Assembly (NCBI RefSeq): GCF_021390395.1
Contig: NZ_JAJUWT010000006.1
Coordinates: 1 to 64,000 of the forward strand
Origin: Saccharothrix sp. S26
GTDB taxonomy: Bacteria > Actinomycetota > Actinomycetes > Mycobacteriales > Pseudonocardiaceae
Direction of reading: 5' to 3'
DNA: 64,000 nt
Shown here: positions 8,882 through 16,646 of the stretch, piece after piece
Numbering within the stretch: position 1 is the first letter of the stretch
Layout of the letters: the number at the start of each line of letters is the position of its first letter
Made by a program: the position numbers and the translations under genes
The notes under the pieces: generated by a model
What the model was told of the DNA's origin: nothing
The model's input: only the letters and a program-made list of their open reading frames with translations
The model's database searches: none

Positions 8882-9616
8882 TCACCCGGCGCGGTCGCCG
8901 CGGCGGGCGGCCAGCACCAGCACCGGTGGTCGCCGGAGGTGCTCGGCCAGCCCGGGGTGCGTCACGACGTCCGGCACCGGCTCGTCGATGGCGGTCAGCT
9001 CCAGGCCGGCGGCGAGGAGCGCACCGATCAGCGTGGTCAGCCGCCGGTGGTGCTTGCGCACGCCCTCGACGATCCAGTGCTGGGTCCGCGGGCCTTCCGC
9101 CGCGTAGTCGTCGACCGGCCACACCGTGCCGTGCTCCGTGCGCAACCACCCGGTCATGGGGTCGGCCGCGGTGCAGACGGGGTGCTCGACCGAGAAGGCG
9201 AACCGCCCGCCCGGCCGCAGCCACCGTGCGACGCGCCGCACCAATCCCGGGTAGTCGGCGACGTAGTGCAGGGCGAGGCTGCTGACGACCAGGTCCGCCG
9301 AGGACGCGGGTAGCACGAGTTCGTCCAGGTCGGCGCGCAGCAGGCGGACCCGCGGGTGCGGGGTGGACAGCGCCAACATCCGCCGGGACGAGTCCACCGC
9401 CAGGACGTCCGCCGCTCCCGCGTCGGCCAGCCGGCGTGCGAGGGCGCCGGTTCCGCAGCCCAGGTCGACGACCGCCGCTCCCGCCACGGGAGGCAGCACC
9501 CGTGCCAGCGCGGGGACCTCGACGGCGTCGTTGATCGCGGTGGCCGAACCCCGCAGCAGGCGGTACCCCTCGAAGAACCGGTCGTCGTCGTACAGGTCGC
9601 GTCCTGCCGTGCTCAC
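8882..9616 (-). CDS. Class I SAM methyltransferase coupled to the riboflavin-gene fusion
   Basis: 244 residues. VVDLGCGTGALARRLADAG is motif I, VLAVDSSRRML motif II, and LRPGGRFAFSVEHPV a post-III motif, typical of UbiE/UbiG-like class I methyltransferases. The start is GTG at 9616, whose bases overlap the stop of the upstream rib fusion gene as GTGA, so translation is coupled. Because it is tied to a riboflavin-pathway gene behind an FMN riboswitch, a flavin or lumazine substrate is worth considering, but this is inference only. A general small-molecule methyltransferase is the conservative call. Confidence 0.85.
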   Translation of the reverse strand: MSTAGRDLYDDDRFFEGYRLLRGSATAINDAVEVPALARVLPPVAGAAVVDLGCGTGALARRLADAGAADVLAVDSSRRMLALSTPHPRVRLLRADLDELVLPASSADLVVSSLALHYVADYPGLVRRVARWLRPGGRFAFSVEHPVCTAADPMTGWLRTEHGTVWPVDDYAAEGPRTQHWIVEGVRKHHRRLTTLIGALLAAGLELTAIDEPVPDVVTHPGLAEHLRRPPVLVLAARRGDRAG

Positions 9617-10833
9617 AGGTACTTCCGGAGGTCGTCCACGTCGACCAGCGGCAGACCCCAGCGCAGCGCGGCGACTTCCAGGTCGGCGGCCCTCGCCATG
9701 GTCCCGTCGGGGTTCATGACCTCGCAGCACACCCCGACCGGGGGCAGACCGGCCGCCACGCACAGGGCGACGGTGGACTCGGTGTGGCCACCGCGCTCGG
9801 CGAGCCCTCCCGGACGCGCGGCGAGCGGGAAGACGTGGCCCGGCCCGATGAAGTCGCCCGGAACAGCGCGCGGGTCGGCGAGGCGGCGGACGGTGGCCGC
9901 GCGCTCGGCCGCGGACACCCCGGTGCCGGTGCTGGCGGCCAGGTCCACCGGGACGTGCGCGCGGGTGCCGTGCCGGTCGCCCGGTCCGGGGATGGGACCG
10001 ATCTCCAGCCGCTCCAGGACCTCGGGCGCGCACGGCACCGTCGGGTGACCGCAGACCCGGGTGAGCAGGAAGGTGAACGCCTCCGGGCGCAGGTTCGCCC
10101 CCGCGAACACCACGTCGCCCTCACCCTCCAGGTCGGGGTCCCACACCACCACCGCACCGCCGGCGGCGAGCTGCGCGACGGCCTCCTGCACACCGCGAGC
10201 ACCCGAGCGGCGTCCCGCCCACGGCAGCGCCGCGACCGCTTCGGTCACCGCACGTCCGGGGTCGGCGGGCCAGCGCCGCGCCAGGCGGGTGACGAGGTCG
10301 GGTTCCAGGTTCACGCGATCACCGGCCGCCAGGTCGCCGAGCGTGGTGTTCTCCACCGTGACGGGGACCAGTGCCACGGAGAAGCGGTCGCGGGACACGT
10401 CGGCGACGGTCAGGCTGACCCCGTCGACGGCGATCTGTCCTTTCGGGACGACCAGCGGGAGGAACCGCTCCGGCGGCTTGATCCACAACCTCCTGGCGGT
10501 CGTCTCGTCATCGACCCGGACGACCTTGCCCACCGCGTCCACGTTGCCCTGCACCAGGTGACCGCCCACCCGGTCGCCCAGCGCCAGCGGCGGCTCCACG
10601 TTGACCCGCGCGCCGGGCGCGATCGAGTCCAGTGTGGACCTCCGCCGGGTCTCCGGCGACAGCACCGCGGCCAGGACGCCCGGGGCCCGCTCGTCGTGGA
10701 CGACGGTGAGCCCGACGCCGTTGAGGCAGATCGAACCGGGTGCGACGGTGGCCGTGCGGGGCGCGCTGACCGCGATGTCCGCCCGGTCGACGGCCAGCAC
10801 CGTGCCGACCTCGTGGATGTGTCCGGTGTACAT
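9613..10833 (-). CDS. Riboflavin synthase (RibE) / DHBP synthase (RibB) fusion
   Basis: 406 residues joining two riboflavin-pathway enzymes. Residues 1-200 are a riboflavin synthase alpha chain with its two similar barrels (MYTGHIHEVG, GGHLVQGNVDAVGKV; then GQIAVDGVSLTVADV, VENTTLGDL). Residues 210-406 are 3,4-dihydroxy-2-butanone-4-phosphate synthase, which makes the C4 unit from ribulose 5-phosphate (GEGDVVFAGANLRPE, STGTGVSAAERAATV, GPGHVFPL, RGGHTESTVAL, NPDGTMAR). Usually RibB is fused to GTP cyclohydrolase II, not to riboflavin synthase, and neither RibA nor RibH is nearby. Some conserved positions differ: NGVGLTV for the usual NGVCLTV, and VPVT for PHT. ATG at 10833 has GGCGGAG upstream. 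An FMN-riboswitch-like leader precedes it. Confidence 0.85.
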   Translation of the reverse strand: MYTGHIHEVGTVLAVDRADIAVSAPRTATVAPGSICLNGVGLTVVHDERAPGVLAAVLSPETRRRSTLDSIAPGARVNVEPPLALGDRVGGHLVQGNVDAVGKVVRVDDETTARRLWIKPPERFLPLVVPKGQIAVDGVSLTVADVSRDRFSVALVPVTVENTTLGDLAAGDRVNLEPDLVTRLARRWPADPGRAVTEAVAALPWAGRRSGARGVQEAVAQLAAGGAVVVWDPDLEGEGDVVFAGANLRPEAFTFLLTRVCGHPTVPCAPEVLERLEIGPIPGPGDRHGTRAHVPVDLAASTGTGVSAAERAATVRRLADPRAVPGDFIGPGHVFPLAARPGGLAERGGHTESTVALCVAAGLPPVGVCCEVMNPDGTMARAADLEVAALRWGLPLVDVDDLRKYL

Positions 10834-10837
10834 GTGA

Positions 10838-11020
10838 CTCCGCCTCTCGACCGCGGGAGGTCGGTCCTCACCGCGTGCGGGAACAGGGGCCGCGCCAACG
10901 GGCCCGAGCAGAGGCGGGGTCTCACCGCGTGGCCTCGGAATCGCACCGAGTCGTCCCACCGTGACCGGCGGAACCGGTGGGCTCTCACCACCGCACCTTG
11001 GAATCGCACCGAAACCCTTA
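10838..11020 (-). promoter_or_regulatory. FMN riboswitch (RFN element)-like leader
   Basis: Read on the minus strand, the leader has two quasi-symmetric halves as in the FMN aptamer: TTTCGGTGCGATTCCAAGG then GCGGTGGTGAGAGCCCACCG (P2-P3-like), and CTCGGTGCGATTCCGAG then CACGCGGTGAGACCCCGC (P5-P6-like). These parallel the RFN consensus GGTGnAATTCC...CGGCGGTnA.AGnCCGCG. The 3' edge of the second half (10910-10917, CCGCCTCT) is perfectly complementary to AGAGGCGG at 10840-10847, which contains the ribosome site of the rib fusion. That suggests translational control. The consensus match is imperfect, so this needs covariance-model confirmation. Confidence 0.6.
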
Positions 11021-11098
11021 TACCACCGCCCGGTGGTCGAGATCAACGTCGTACACGCCCACGAGGCTGATGTGATCATCGAACCCGTGGGCCGTGCG

Positions 11099-11262
11099 CA
11101 TGGTGCGCGTGTGCTGCCCGCCTGCGGTGGCGCTCGGTTCGACGTGGGACACCGCGCTGGGGGTGGACCTCCTGCTCGCCCCCGGCATGACCACCAAGCG
11201 CTCACCGCTGTGAGGGCGCAACTTCGAGTACCTGTCCGAGGACCGAGCTGCGCCGCCGCGCC
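11099..11262 (+). pseudogene. Remnant of a GH3 beta-glucosidase gene
   Basis: In one frame the DNA reads CCPPAVALGSTWDTALG, then VDLLLAPGMTTKRSPL, a TGA stop at 11211-11213, then GRNFEYLSED. This is the N-terminal signature of glycoside hydrolase family 3 (PPAVALGSTWD...GVDVLLGPG.NIKRSPLCGRNFEYLSEDP). The stop replaces the conserved Cys codon, and about 14 residues are missing between TALG and VDLLL. Nothing of the rest of the roughly 800-residue enzyme remains, so this is a small decayed fragment. Confidence 0.75.
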
Positions 11263-11269
11263 TGGTCGG

Positions 11270-12127
11270 TCAGGACCGGGCGCGGTGGGCGTTGTCGACG
11301 ATCGCGTCGATGATGGTGGGCCACGCGCCGGGCGGGAGGTCGTGCCCCAAGCCGGGGACGAGCACGAGCCGCGCACCGCTGATCGCGGCCGCGGTCGCCT
11401 CGCCGCCGGAGTGGTGGCACATGCGGTCCGCCGTCCCGTGGATGACGACGGTCGGAGCCGTGATCAGTGCGAGCTGGTCGGTTCGATCGCCCGCCGCGCG
11501 CACCGCCCGGTACTGCCGGCGTCGACCCGCGCGGTGGTCGGGGTCGCGGCGGAACGAGAGCGCGGTCGCCCGCCTGATCTCGTCGACGTCCTGTTCGAAG
11601 CCGGGGGAGCCGATGTCCCGGAACAGCCGCACGCGCCGCTCGACGGCCTGCTGTTCGGTGCGGGCGGGCCGGGAGAACAGGTGGCGCAGCAGGCGCGCGG
11701 AGGTGCGACCCTTGCCGCGGCGGCCGGTGGTGGACATGAGCGAGGCGAGGCTGAGCACGCGTGACGGGTGGAGCGCGGCCATGACCTGGGCGATCATCCC
11801 ACCCATCGACGCTCCCACCACGTGGGCGCGCTCGACGCCGAGCGCGTCGAGGAGCCCGACGGTGTCGGCGGCCATGTCGGCCAGCGCGTACTCGGCCTCG
11901 GGCAGGTGCGTGGAGCGGCCGGCGTCGCGGTTGTCGAAGCGAACGACGTGGAAGCCGCGCTCGGCGAGCCGTCGGCAGAACTCGTCGGGCCAGTGCACGA
12001 GCTGGAACCCCAGGCCCATGATCAGCAGCAGCACGGGCCGCCGCTCGTCGCCGAAGGTCTCGTAGCAGAGCTCGACGTCGTTGGCTGGAGCGATTCGTTC
12101 CGCGGCGCCGGCCGGGTGGTCCTGCAT
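11270..12127 (-). CDS. Alpha/beta-hydrolase fold esterase/hydrolase
   Basis: 285 residues. LLLIMGLGFQLVHWPDEFCR carries the oxyanion-hole loop, VVRFDNRDAGRST is the strand-4 motif, and VVGASMGGMIAQVMA gives nucleophile Ser in GxSxG. The acid is in VVIHGTADRM and the base in PGLGHDLPPG. The closest recognisable group is the RdmC/aclacinomycin methylesterase-like and enol-lactonase-like hydrolases. The ATG at 12127 lies 14 bases after the stop of a small ORF (12142-12261), so both probably share a transcript. Substrate unknown. Confidence 0.85.
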   Translation of the reverse strand: MQDHPAGAAERIAPANDVELCYETFGDERRPVLLLIMGLGFQLVHWPDEFCRRLAERGFHVVRFDNRDAGRSTHLPEAEYALADMAADTVGLLDALGVERAHVVGASMGGMIAQVMAALHPSRVLSLASLMSTTGRRGKGRTSARLLRHLFSRPARTEQQAVERRVRLFRDIGSPGFEQDVDEIRRATALSFRRDPDHRAGRRRQYRAVRAAGDRTDQLALITAPTVVIHGTADRMCHHSGGEATAAAISGARLVLVPGLGHDLPPGAWPTIIDAIVDNAHRARS

Positions 12128-12141
12128 CGATGTTCCGCCGT

Positions 12142-12261
12142 TCAGGGTTGAGTGCGACCGCGGCAGTCGACGCCCTCGGGCACGTCGTGCCGCGCGGGGA
12201 GAACCGGGGTCGTGGTCGTAAGGTCGTCGAGACCGACGTTGGCCGGGGTGGTGTCGGTCAT
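12142..12261 (-). CDS. Small 39-residue peptide of unknown function
   Basis: ATG at 12261 is preceded by GGGGGA at good spacing. The peptide starts MTDTTPANVGLDDLTTTTPV and ends with a single Cys in VDCRGRTQP. It is acidic in the first half and Thr-rich in the middle, with no membrane segment. It sits 14 bases upstream of the alpha/beta-hydrolase gene. The composition recalls short RiPP precursors, but no modifying enzyme other than the hydrolase is adjacent. It may equally be a leader ORF. Confidence 0.35.
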   Translation of the reverse strand: MTDTTPANVGLDDLTTTTPVLPARHDVPEGVDCRGRTQP

Positions 12262-12501
12262 GCCGGTGTTCCCCCGTTGCGCCCGGTGGGCGGCGTAACG
12301 GGAGGTGAGGTGCCGCACGGCTTCACTCCTTCGTCGGTCGGCGGCGCGCGGTCCGTCCGCGTCGACGTTGGTCGTCGTGCGGAGGAGGCCCTCTCCGGGG
12401 CTTCGTGCCGGCTCACGGTGTACCACCCGGTGTTGCCGTCGGTCGACCGAGTTGCACGAGGCCGGGTGGGCAGGTGGCTCGCGGACTCCACGGCGGGATC
12501 G

Positions 12502-13242
12502 TCACGACCCCGGCACCGGCGGCGAGATGCAGGCGAGCCCGGCCAAGGTCGCCAGTCGGTCGAGGTCCGTGCGGATCAGGCGGTTGCCACGCCGGACCAG
12601 CTGTTGCAGCGTGCGCTGGGCCAGCCAGGCGTAGCGGATGTCCTCCGGGCCCGCCGCTTCGACTTCGAGCAGGGCGAACACGGCATCACCACCGTCGCCG
12701 CGCACGGCCAGCGCGTGCGCCGCGGCGAGGTAGTGGCGTGCGCGGTGGTGCACGGCGCGGGTATCGGGCACGGCGGTGGTCCTGGCGAGCATGGCGGCCT
12801 CATTGAGCCGGCCGAGCCGGGCGGCGATCCGGATGGCCGCGGTCGCGAGCTCGTTCGGGCCGATGCCGGCCGTCACGAGGCCCACCACCGCAGCACCCGC
12901 TCCCGGTCCGCCGCGCCCGGCCGCCAACGGCACCGCCACCACCGAGGCCACCGCCCACGCGGTCGCCGCACCGGCCGCGACCCGGACCGCGGCGCAGGCG
13001 TCGGCGGCCAGTCCTCGCCCGGTCCCTGCCGGCACGACGAACACGACGAAGGCCAGCGCACCGACCGCCACCACCGCCCCCGCCTCGGCGGTGAACCGGA
13101 CCAAGCCGAACAACCACGACGCCACCCGCCCGGGATCGGTGTCGCCGAGCACCCCGTGCACGTCACCCGCCGCCGCCACGACGAACGTGACGCACGACAC
13201 CGCGATGCCCGCCGCGAGCACGGAGGCCCTGTCAACCCTCAC
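12502..13242 (-). pseudogene. Chimeric ORF: CopD N-terminus joined to XRE-regulator C-terminus
   Basis: The 246-residue open frame joins two unrelated halves. Residues 1 to about 115 look like the start of a CopD/CtaG-type copper membrane protein, with hydrophobic segments ASVLAAGIAVSCVTFVVAAA, AVVAVGALAFVVFVV and ATAWAVASVVAVPLAA. From about residue 120 (GIGPNELATAAIRIAARLGR) to the end it matches the TPR-like C-terminus of actinomycete helix-turn-helix regulators (HHRARHYLAAAHALAVRGDG, EDIRYAWLAQRTLQQLVRRG). A helical repeat fused to half a transporter makes little functional sense, so a deletion junction near 12880 is likely. The frame is intact, so the product could still be made. Confidence 0.6.
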
Positions 13243-13348
13243 GACTGCACCAGTCGGGCGAAGGAGACGCGGAGTTCGGCGGAACTACTCCGATCGTCAT
13301 CCGACTAACTGGACGAGAAGCCGTCCCCGATCAGAAGCGACGTGTTCG

Positions 13349-14083
13349 ATGTCACGCACAAGCCGTCAGAAAAACCGCAACATCTTGGCCGCCCGGCGCG
13401 GTCCGTCCCTCAACGTCATCCTCACCGGAGCCGTGGTCCTCGTCGCGGTCCTGGTGATCGGCGGGGTGCTGGTGTTCAACCGGTCCGACGAGGACGGCAC
13501 CGCGTCGAACGCGGCGCTGTTCCCAGCGGGCGCGCACACCCTGTCCAAGGTGGAGGGTGACAAGGTCACGCTGGTGGAGTTCCTGGACTTCCAGTGCCCG
13601 GCCTGCTCCTCGTACTACACCAACATCACCAAGAAGCTGGAGCAGGACTACCGGGGACGCATCACGTTCGTGGCTCGCAACTTCCCGCTGGAGATGCACC
13701 CGCTCGCGGTGCCCGCCGCGCGGGCCGCCGAGGCCGCCGGCAAGCAGGGCAAGTACGCCGAGATGTACCACGCCCTCTACGACAACTTCGACCAGTGGGC
13801 CGTGGAGGGGCAATCCACCAGCTCCGACGTCCGCCGCGCGACCGCGGAGTTCGAGGAGTACGCCACCGCCGCCGGCCTGGACCTGGAGCGCTTCCGCACC
13901 GACATGGCCTCGCAGGAGGTCCAGTCGATCATCGACCGGGACGTCACGGACGGGACGGAGGCCGGGGTGAACAGCACGCCGACGTTCTTCCTCGACGGCG
14001 AGAGGTTCCAGCCCACCGGGCGCACCGTCGCCGACATCGACCGCGAGCTGCGGGCGAGGATCGACGCGGCGCTGGCCGGATGA
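13349..14083 (+). CDS. Membrane-anchored DsbA-family thiol oxidoreductase
   Basis: 244 residues. A basic N-terminus (MSRTSRQKNRNILAARRGPS) precedes one membrane anchor (about residues 21-43), followed outside the cell by a thioredoxin-fold domain. The active site is FQCPACSSYY (CPAC) and the cis-Pro loop is NSTPTFFLDG near the C-terminus. It introduces or shuffles disulfides in exported proteins. The stop overlaps the VKOR gene as ATGA, and VKOR is the enzyme that re-oxidises DsbA in actinobacteria. A neighbouring copper-type sigma/anti-sigma pair may relate to thiol or metal stress, but no link is shown. Confidence 0.9.
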   Translation: MSRTSRQKNRNILAARRGPSLNVILTGAVVLVAVLVIGGVLVFNRSDEDGTASNAALFPAGAHTLSKVEGDKVTLVEFLDFQCPACSSYYTNITKKLEQDYRGRITFVARNFPLEMHPLAVPAARAAEAAGKQGKYAEMYHALYDNFDQWAVEGQSTSSDVRRATAEFEEYATAAGLDLERFRTDMASQEVQSIIDRDVTDGTEAGVNSTPTFFLDGERFQPTGRTVADIDRELRARIDAALAG

Positions 14084-14625
14084 GCCGCCGACTCGCCTGG
14101 CTCTACGTCGTCGGTGGCGGTCTCGGCCTGGCCGCCGCGGCGGCGCTGACGCTGGAGAAGATCGCCAAGCTGCGCGACCCGGCCTACATTCCCACCTGCT
14201 CGCTCAACCCGGTCGTCTCCTGCGGGTCGGTCATGGACAGCCCGCAGGCCGCCGCGTTCGGCTTCCCCAACCCGCTGATCGGCATCGCGGCGTTCGCCGT
14301 CGTGGTCACCACGGGCGTCGCGGTGCTGGCGGGCTTCGACCCACCGCGCTGGTACCGGATCGCGCTCAACGCCGGCACCGCGTTCGGGTTCGTGTTCGTG
14401 CACTGGCTGATCGTCGCGAGCCTGTACGACATCCACGCCCTGTGCCCCTACTGCCTGGTCGTGTGGATCGTCACCATCCCGCTGTTCTGGTACACCACTT
14501 TGGACACCTGGCCCGCGCTCGCACCGCTGCGCCGCCTGCACAGCGCCGTCCTGGCGTTCTGGTACGCGCTGATCGCGAGCCTGGTGCTGCACGCCTTCTG
14601 GGACTACTGGACGAGCCTGCTGTGA
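14080..14625 (+). CDS. Vitamin K epoxide reductase (VKOR) homologue
   Basis: 181 residues with four to five membrane segments. It carries the two VKOR cysteine pairs: C..(8)..C in PTCSLNPVVSCGSVMDSP (loop cysteines) and CPYC in ALCPYCLVVW (active site near a quinone). In actinobacteria VKOR passes electrons from DsbA-like proteins to quinone. Its ATG overlaps the stop of the upstream DsbA-family gene, so the pair is one translational unit and a complete disulfide-forming system. Confidence 0.9.
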   Translation: MSRRLAWLYVVGGGLGLAAAAALTLEKIAKLRDPAYIPTCSLNPVVSCGSVMDSPQAAAFGFPNPLIGIAAFAVVVTTGVAVLAGFDPPRWYRIALNAGTAFGFVFVHWLIVASLYDIHALCPYCLVVWIVTIPLFWYTTLDTWPALAPLRRLHSAVLAFWYALIASLVLHAFWDYWTSLL

Positions 14626-15043
14626 TGGTGCCCGCGGTGGACCCCCGGTGTTACCCGGGTTCGACGTCGAGACCGCCTTTGACGCTGATGGAATGCGCGA
14701 GACCCCCCACGTGCTCGCCCTGCCACCGTGTTCCGGATGATCGGCGACCACTCCTCATCGTCCGAACGCGACACGTCAGCCTGCGTGCGGTCGCCTTGGA
14801 CGGCGTGGCGCTGGACGCCACCACCGCGTCAGGCGTGCGCGACCCGCCGCACCGCGCGGACACCGCCGGCAGCCCCGACCCCGACGTCCAACGGCAGTGC
14901 GCGCCCTTGAGCAGCACGGACAACGCGGTCACGAACACCCTCTCCCGTCGAGAGCGCACAATGCGCCCGACCGGAGGTCGTTCACCCGACCGGATCAGTT
15001 CCCGACGGTGCCCGGAAGATCGGCCCGTCGGTGGCGTGGAAGA
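14626..15043. other. Intergenic stretch with no supported gene
   Basis: 418 bp between the convergent ends of the VKOR and sigma-factor genes. A short GC inverted repeat (CCCGGTGTTACCCGGG at about 14645) may terminate the disulfide operon. The open frames in it show no protein-like features. Confidence 0.5.
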
Positions 15044-15595
15044 TCATCCCACTTCTGTGACCCCGTCACCCGTGGCGCGGAGCAGGTCGTCGCGGGCACG
15101 GGCGACGCGGGAGCGGATGGTGCCTACCGGGCAGCCGGCGACCTCGGCGGCTTCGGCGTAGGGCAGGCCCAGGACCTGGGTGAGCACGAGGGCTTCACGG
15201 CGGTCCGGGTCCAGGGCGTCGAGCAGCATGTTGAGCTCGACGGCGTCCTCGAAGCCGGTGTCGACCGCCTTGCGGTCGGCCTCCTGCGCCCAGTCCGCGC
15301 CCGAGGACAGCCGGGGGCGGGACTGGGCCATGCGGATCTGGTCGACCACGACGCGGCGGGCGATGACCAGCAGCCACGTGCGGGCCGAGGAGCGACCGGC
15401 GAAGCGCCGCAGGCTGGGCAGGGCGCGGGCGTAGGTCTCCTGCGCGAGGTCGTCGGCCAGTTCGACGTCGGCCAGGTGGGCGACGAAGCGCCACACGTCC
15501 CGCTGGGTGGCGCGGACGAAGCGCTCCAGGGCGTCCCGGTCACCGGAGCGCGCGTCGAGAGCCCAGCGCGTCACCTCGTCGTCGAAAGCTTTCAC
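15044..15595 (-). CDS. ECF-family RNA polymerase sigma factor (SigC-like)
   Basis: 183 residues. Region 2 is [20 protein letters not shown] and [18 protein letters not shown] (core binding and -10 recognition). Region 4 is [20 protein letters not shown] with the [23 protein letters not shown]. The lack of other domains marks it as group 4 (ECF). It resembles the mycobacterial SigC group, which is tied to copper. GTG at 15595 gives [19 protein letters not shown], the usual compact N-terminus. A zinc-finger anti-sigma gene is transcribed divergently from 63 bp away, an arrangement typical of cognate pairs. Confidence 0.9.
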   Translation of the reverse strand: MKAFDDEVTRWALDARSGDRDALERFVRATQRDVWRFVAHLADVELADDLAQETYARALPSLRRFAGRSSARTWLLVIARRVVVDQIRMAQSRPRLSSGADWAQEADRKAVDTGFEDAVELNMLLDALDPDRREALVLTQVLGLPYAEAAEVAGCPVGTIRSRVARARDDLLRATGDGVTEVG

Positions 15596-15622
15596 GATTC
15601 CGGATCGTAACCACACGGTGTC

Positions 15623-15651
15623 GGGAACTCGTGAGCCGAATGGAGCGACTA
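15623..15651 (+). promoter_or_regulatory. ECF-type promoter for the anti-sigma gene
   Basis: GGGAAC (15623-15628), a 17-bp spacer, and CGACTA (15646-15651) fit the general ECF promoter pattern (GGAAC and CGTC-like). The GTG start of the anti-sigma gene is at 15659, 7 bases past the -10, so the transcript would be leaderless. Control by the divergent sigma factor is inferred. Confidence 0.45.
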
Positions 15652-15658
15652 GTGGTGT

Positions 15659-16375
15659 GTGGACTGCCAATCCTGCCGTGAAGCGCTCTCGGCCCGCCTG
15701 GACGGCGAGGCCGAGCCCGTACCCACCGCCGAGACGGACGCGCATCTGGCACAGTGCACCGCCTGCACCCGCTGGCAGGCGAGCGCACAGGCCCTGACCA
15801 GGGCCATCCGAGTCCGACCAGTCGGGCCGGAGCCGGACCTGGTCGAGGCTGTGCTGGCCGCCGCCCCACCCCGCCACACCGCCCTGACCCCACGCCTGGC
15901 CCTGGCCGCGGTCGCCATCGTCCAGCTGTGGCTCGCCCTGGCCCAGCTGCTCTCCGGTGCCACCGGCGGGCACGGGATCTCCACCCACCTGTTCAACGAG
16001 GGCGCGGCGTGGAACCTCGCGCTGGGCATCGGCCTGCTGGTCGCCGCCGTGAACGCGCACCGCGCCGCCGGGCTGCTGCCGACCCTGGGCGGATTCGTCG
16101 CCGTGCTGCTGGTCTTCTCCGTCAGCGACTTGCTCGGCGGCACCGCGACCCCCACCCGAGTCGTCTCCCACCTGCCCCTGGTGGCCGGTCTGATCCTGCT
16201 CTACCTCGTCGCCCGAGCCCACCGGGAGCCGACTCCGGGCACGCCCGTCAAGCACGAGCACGACGACCTCCACCACCGCGACCACGGCGGTGACCAGGCC
16301 ACCCCGAGCCCTGACGGGCGTCACGGGAAACCGCGTCACCTGCGACCCACCGCCCACCACCGACGAGCCGCCTGA
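15659..16375 (+). CDS. Zinc-finger anti-sigma factor with four membrane segments and a His-rich tail
   Basis: 238 residues. The N-terminus [17 protein letters not shown] and HLAQCTAC form the zf-HC2/ZAS motif (H-x3-C-x2-C) that holds ECF sigma factors. Four hydrophobic segments follow (about residues 78-100, 115-137, 143-165, 172-190). The cytoplasmic-looking tail is very His-rich ([15 protein letters not shown] and more His beyond). A metal-binding tail on the anti-sigma, plus similarity of its partner to SigC, suggests metal (copper) sensing; this is inference. The gene is divergent from the sigma gene and probably has a leaderless mRNA. Confidence 0.85.
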   Translation: MDCQSCREALSARLDGEAEPVPTAETDAHLAQCTACTRWQASAQALTRAIRVRPVGPEPDLVEAVLAAAPPRHTALTPRLALAAVAIVQLWLALAQLLSGATGGHGISTHLFNEGAAWNLALGIGLLVAAVNAHRAAGLLPTLGGFVAVLLVFSVSDLLGGTATPTRVVSHLPLVAGLILLYLVARAHREPTPGTPVKHEHDDLHHRDHGGDQATPSPDGRHGKPRHLRPTAHHRRAA

Positions 16376-16438
16376 CCCCACGGACACGCCGGGGCTGGTC
16401 CACTTCCACCGCCCCGGCGTCGCACACCGCCGCGATCA

Positions 16439-16478
16439 CCCGGGCCGGCCGGGCACCCCTTCGCCCGGCCGGCCCGGG
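16439..16478. terminator. Bidirectional hairpin terminator
   Basis: A 16-bp perfect stem (CCCGGGCCGGCCGGGC) with an 8-nt loop lies between the convergent anti-sigma gene and the ATP-grasp gene. Confidence 0.65.
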
Positions 16479-16646
16479 CCCTCCCGGCCACCAGCCACCG
16501 CGGTCGTCGGGGCATTCGGTGCTCCCGTAGCGGATCGTTCCCGGTGCGACCCGGGTAGCCACCGCCAAGCCGCCCATCTCCCGGCCACCCGGGCCGAAGC
16601 CCGCGGCGAGCTCGGCGTTCGCGCGGTCAACCCGGCCTCGACGCTG

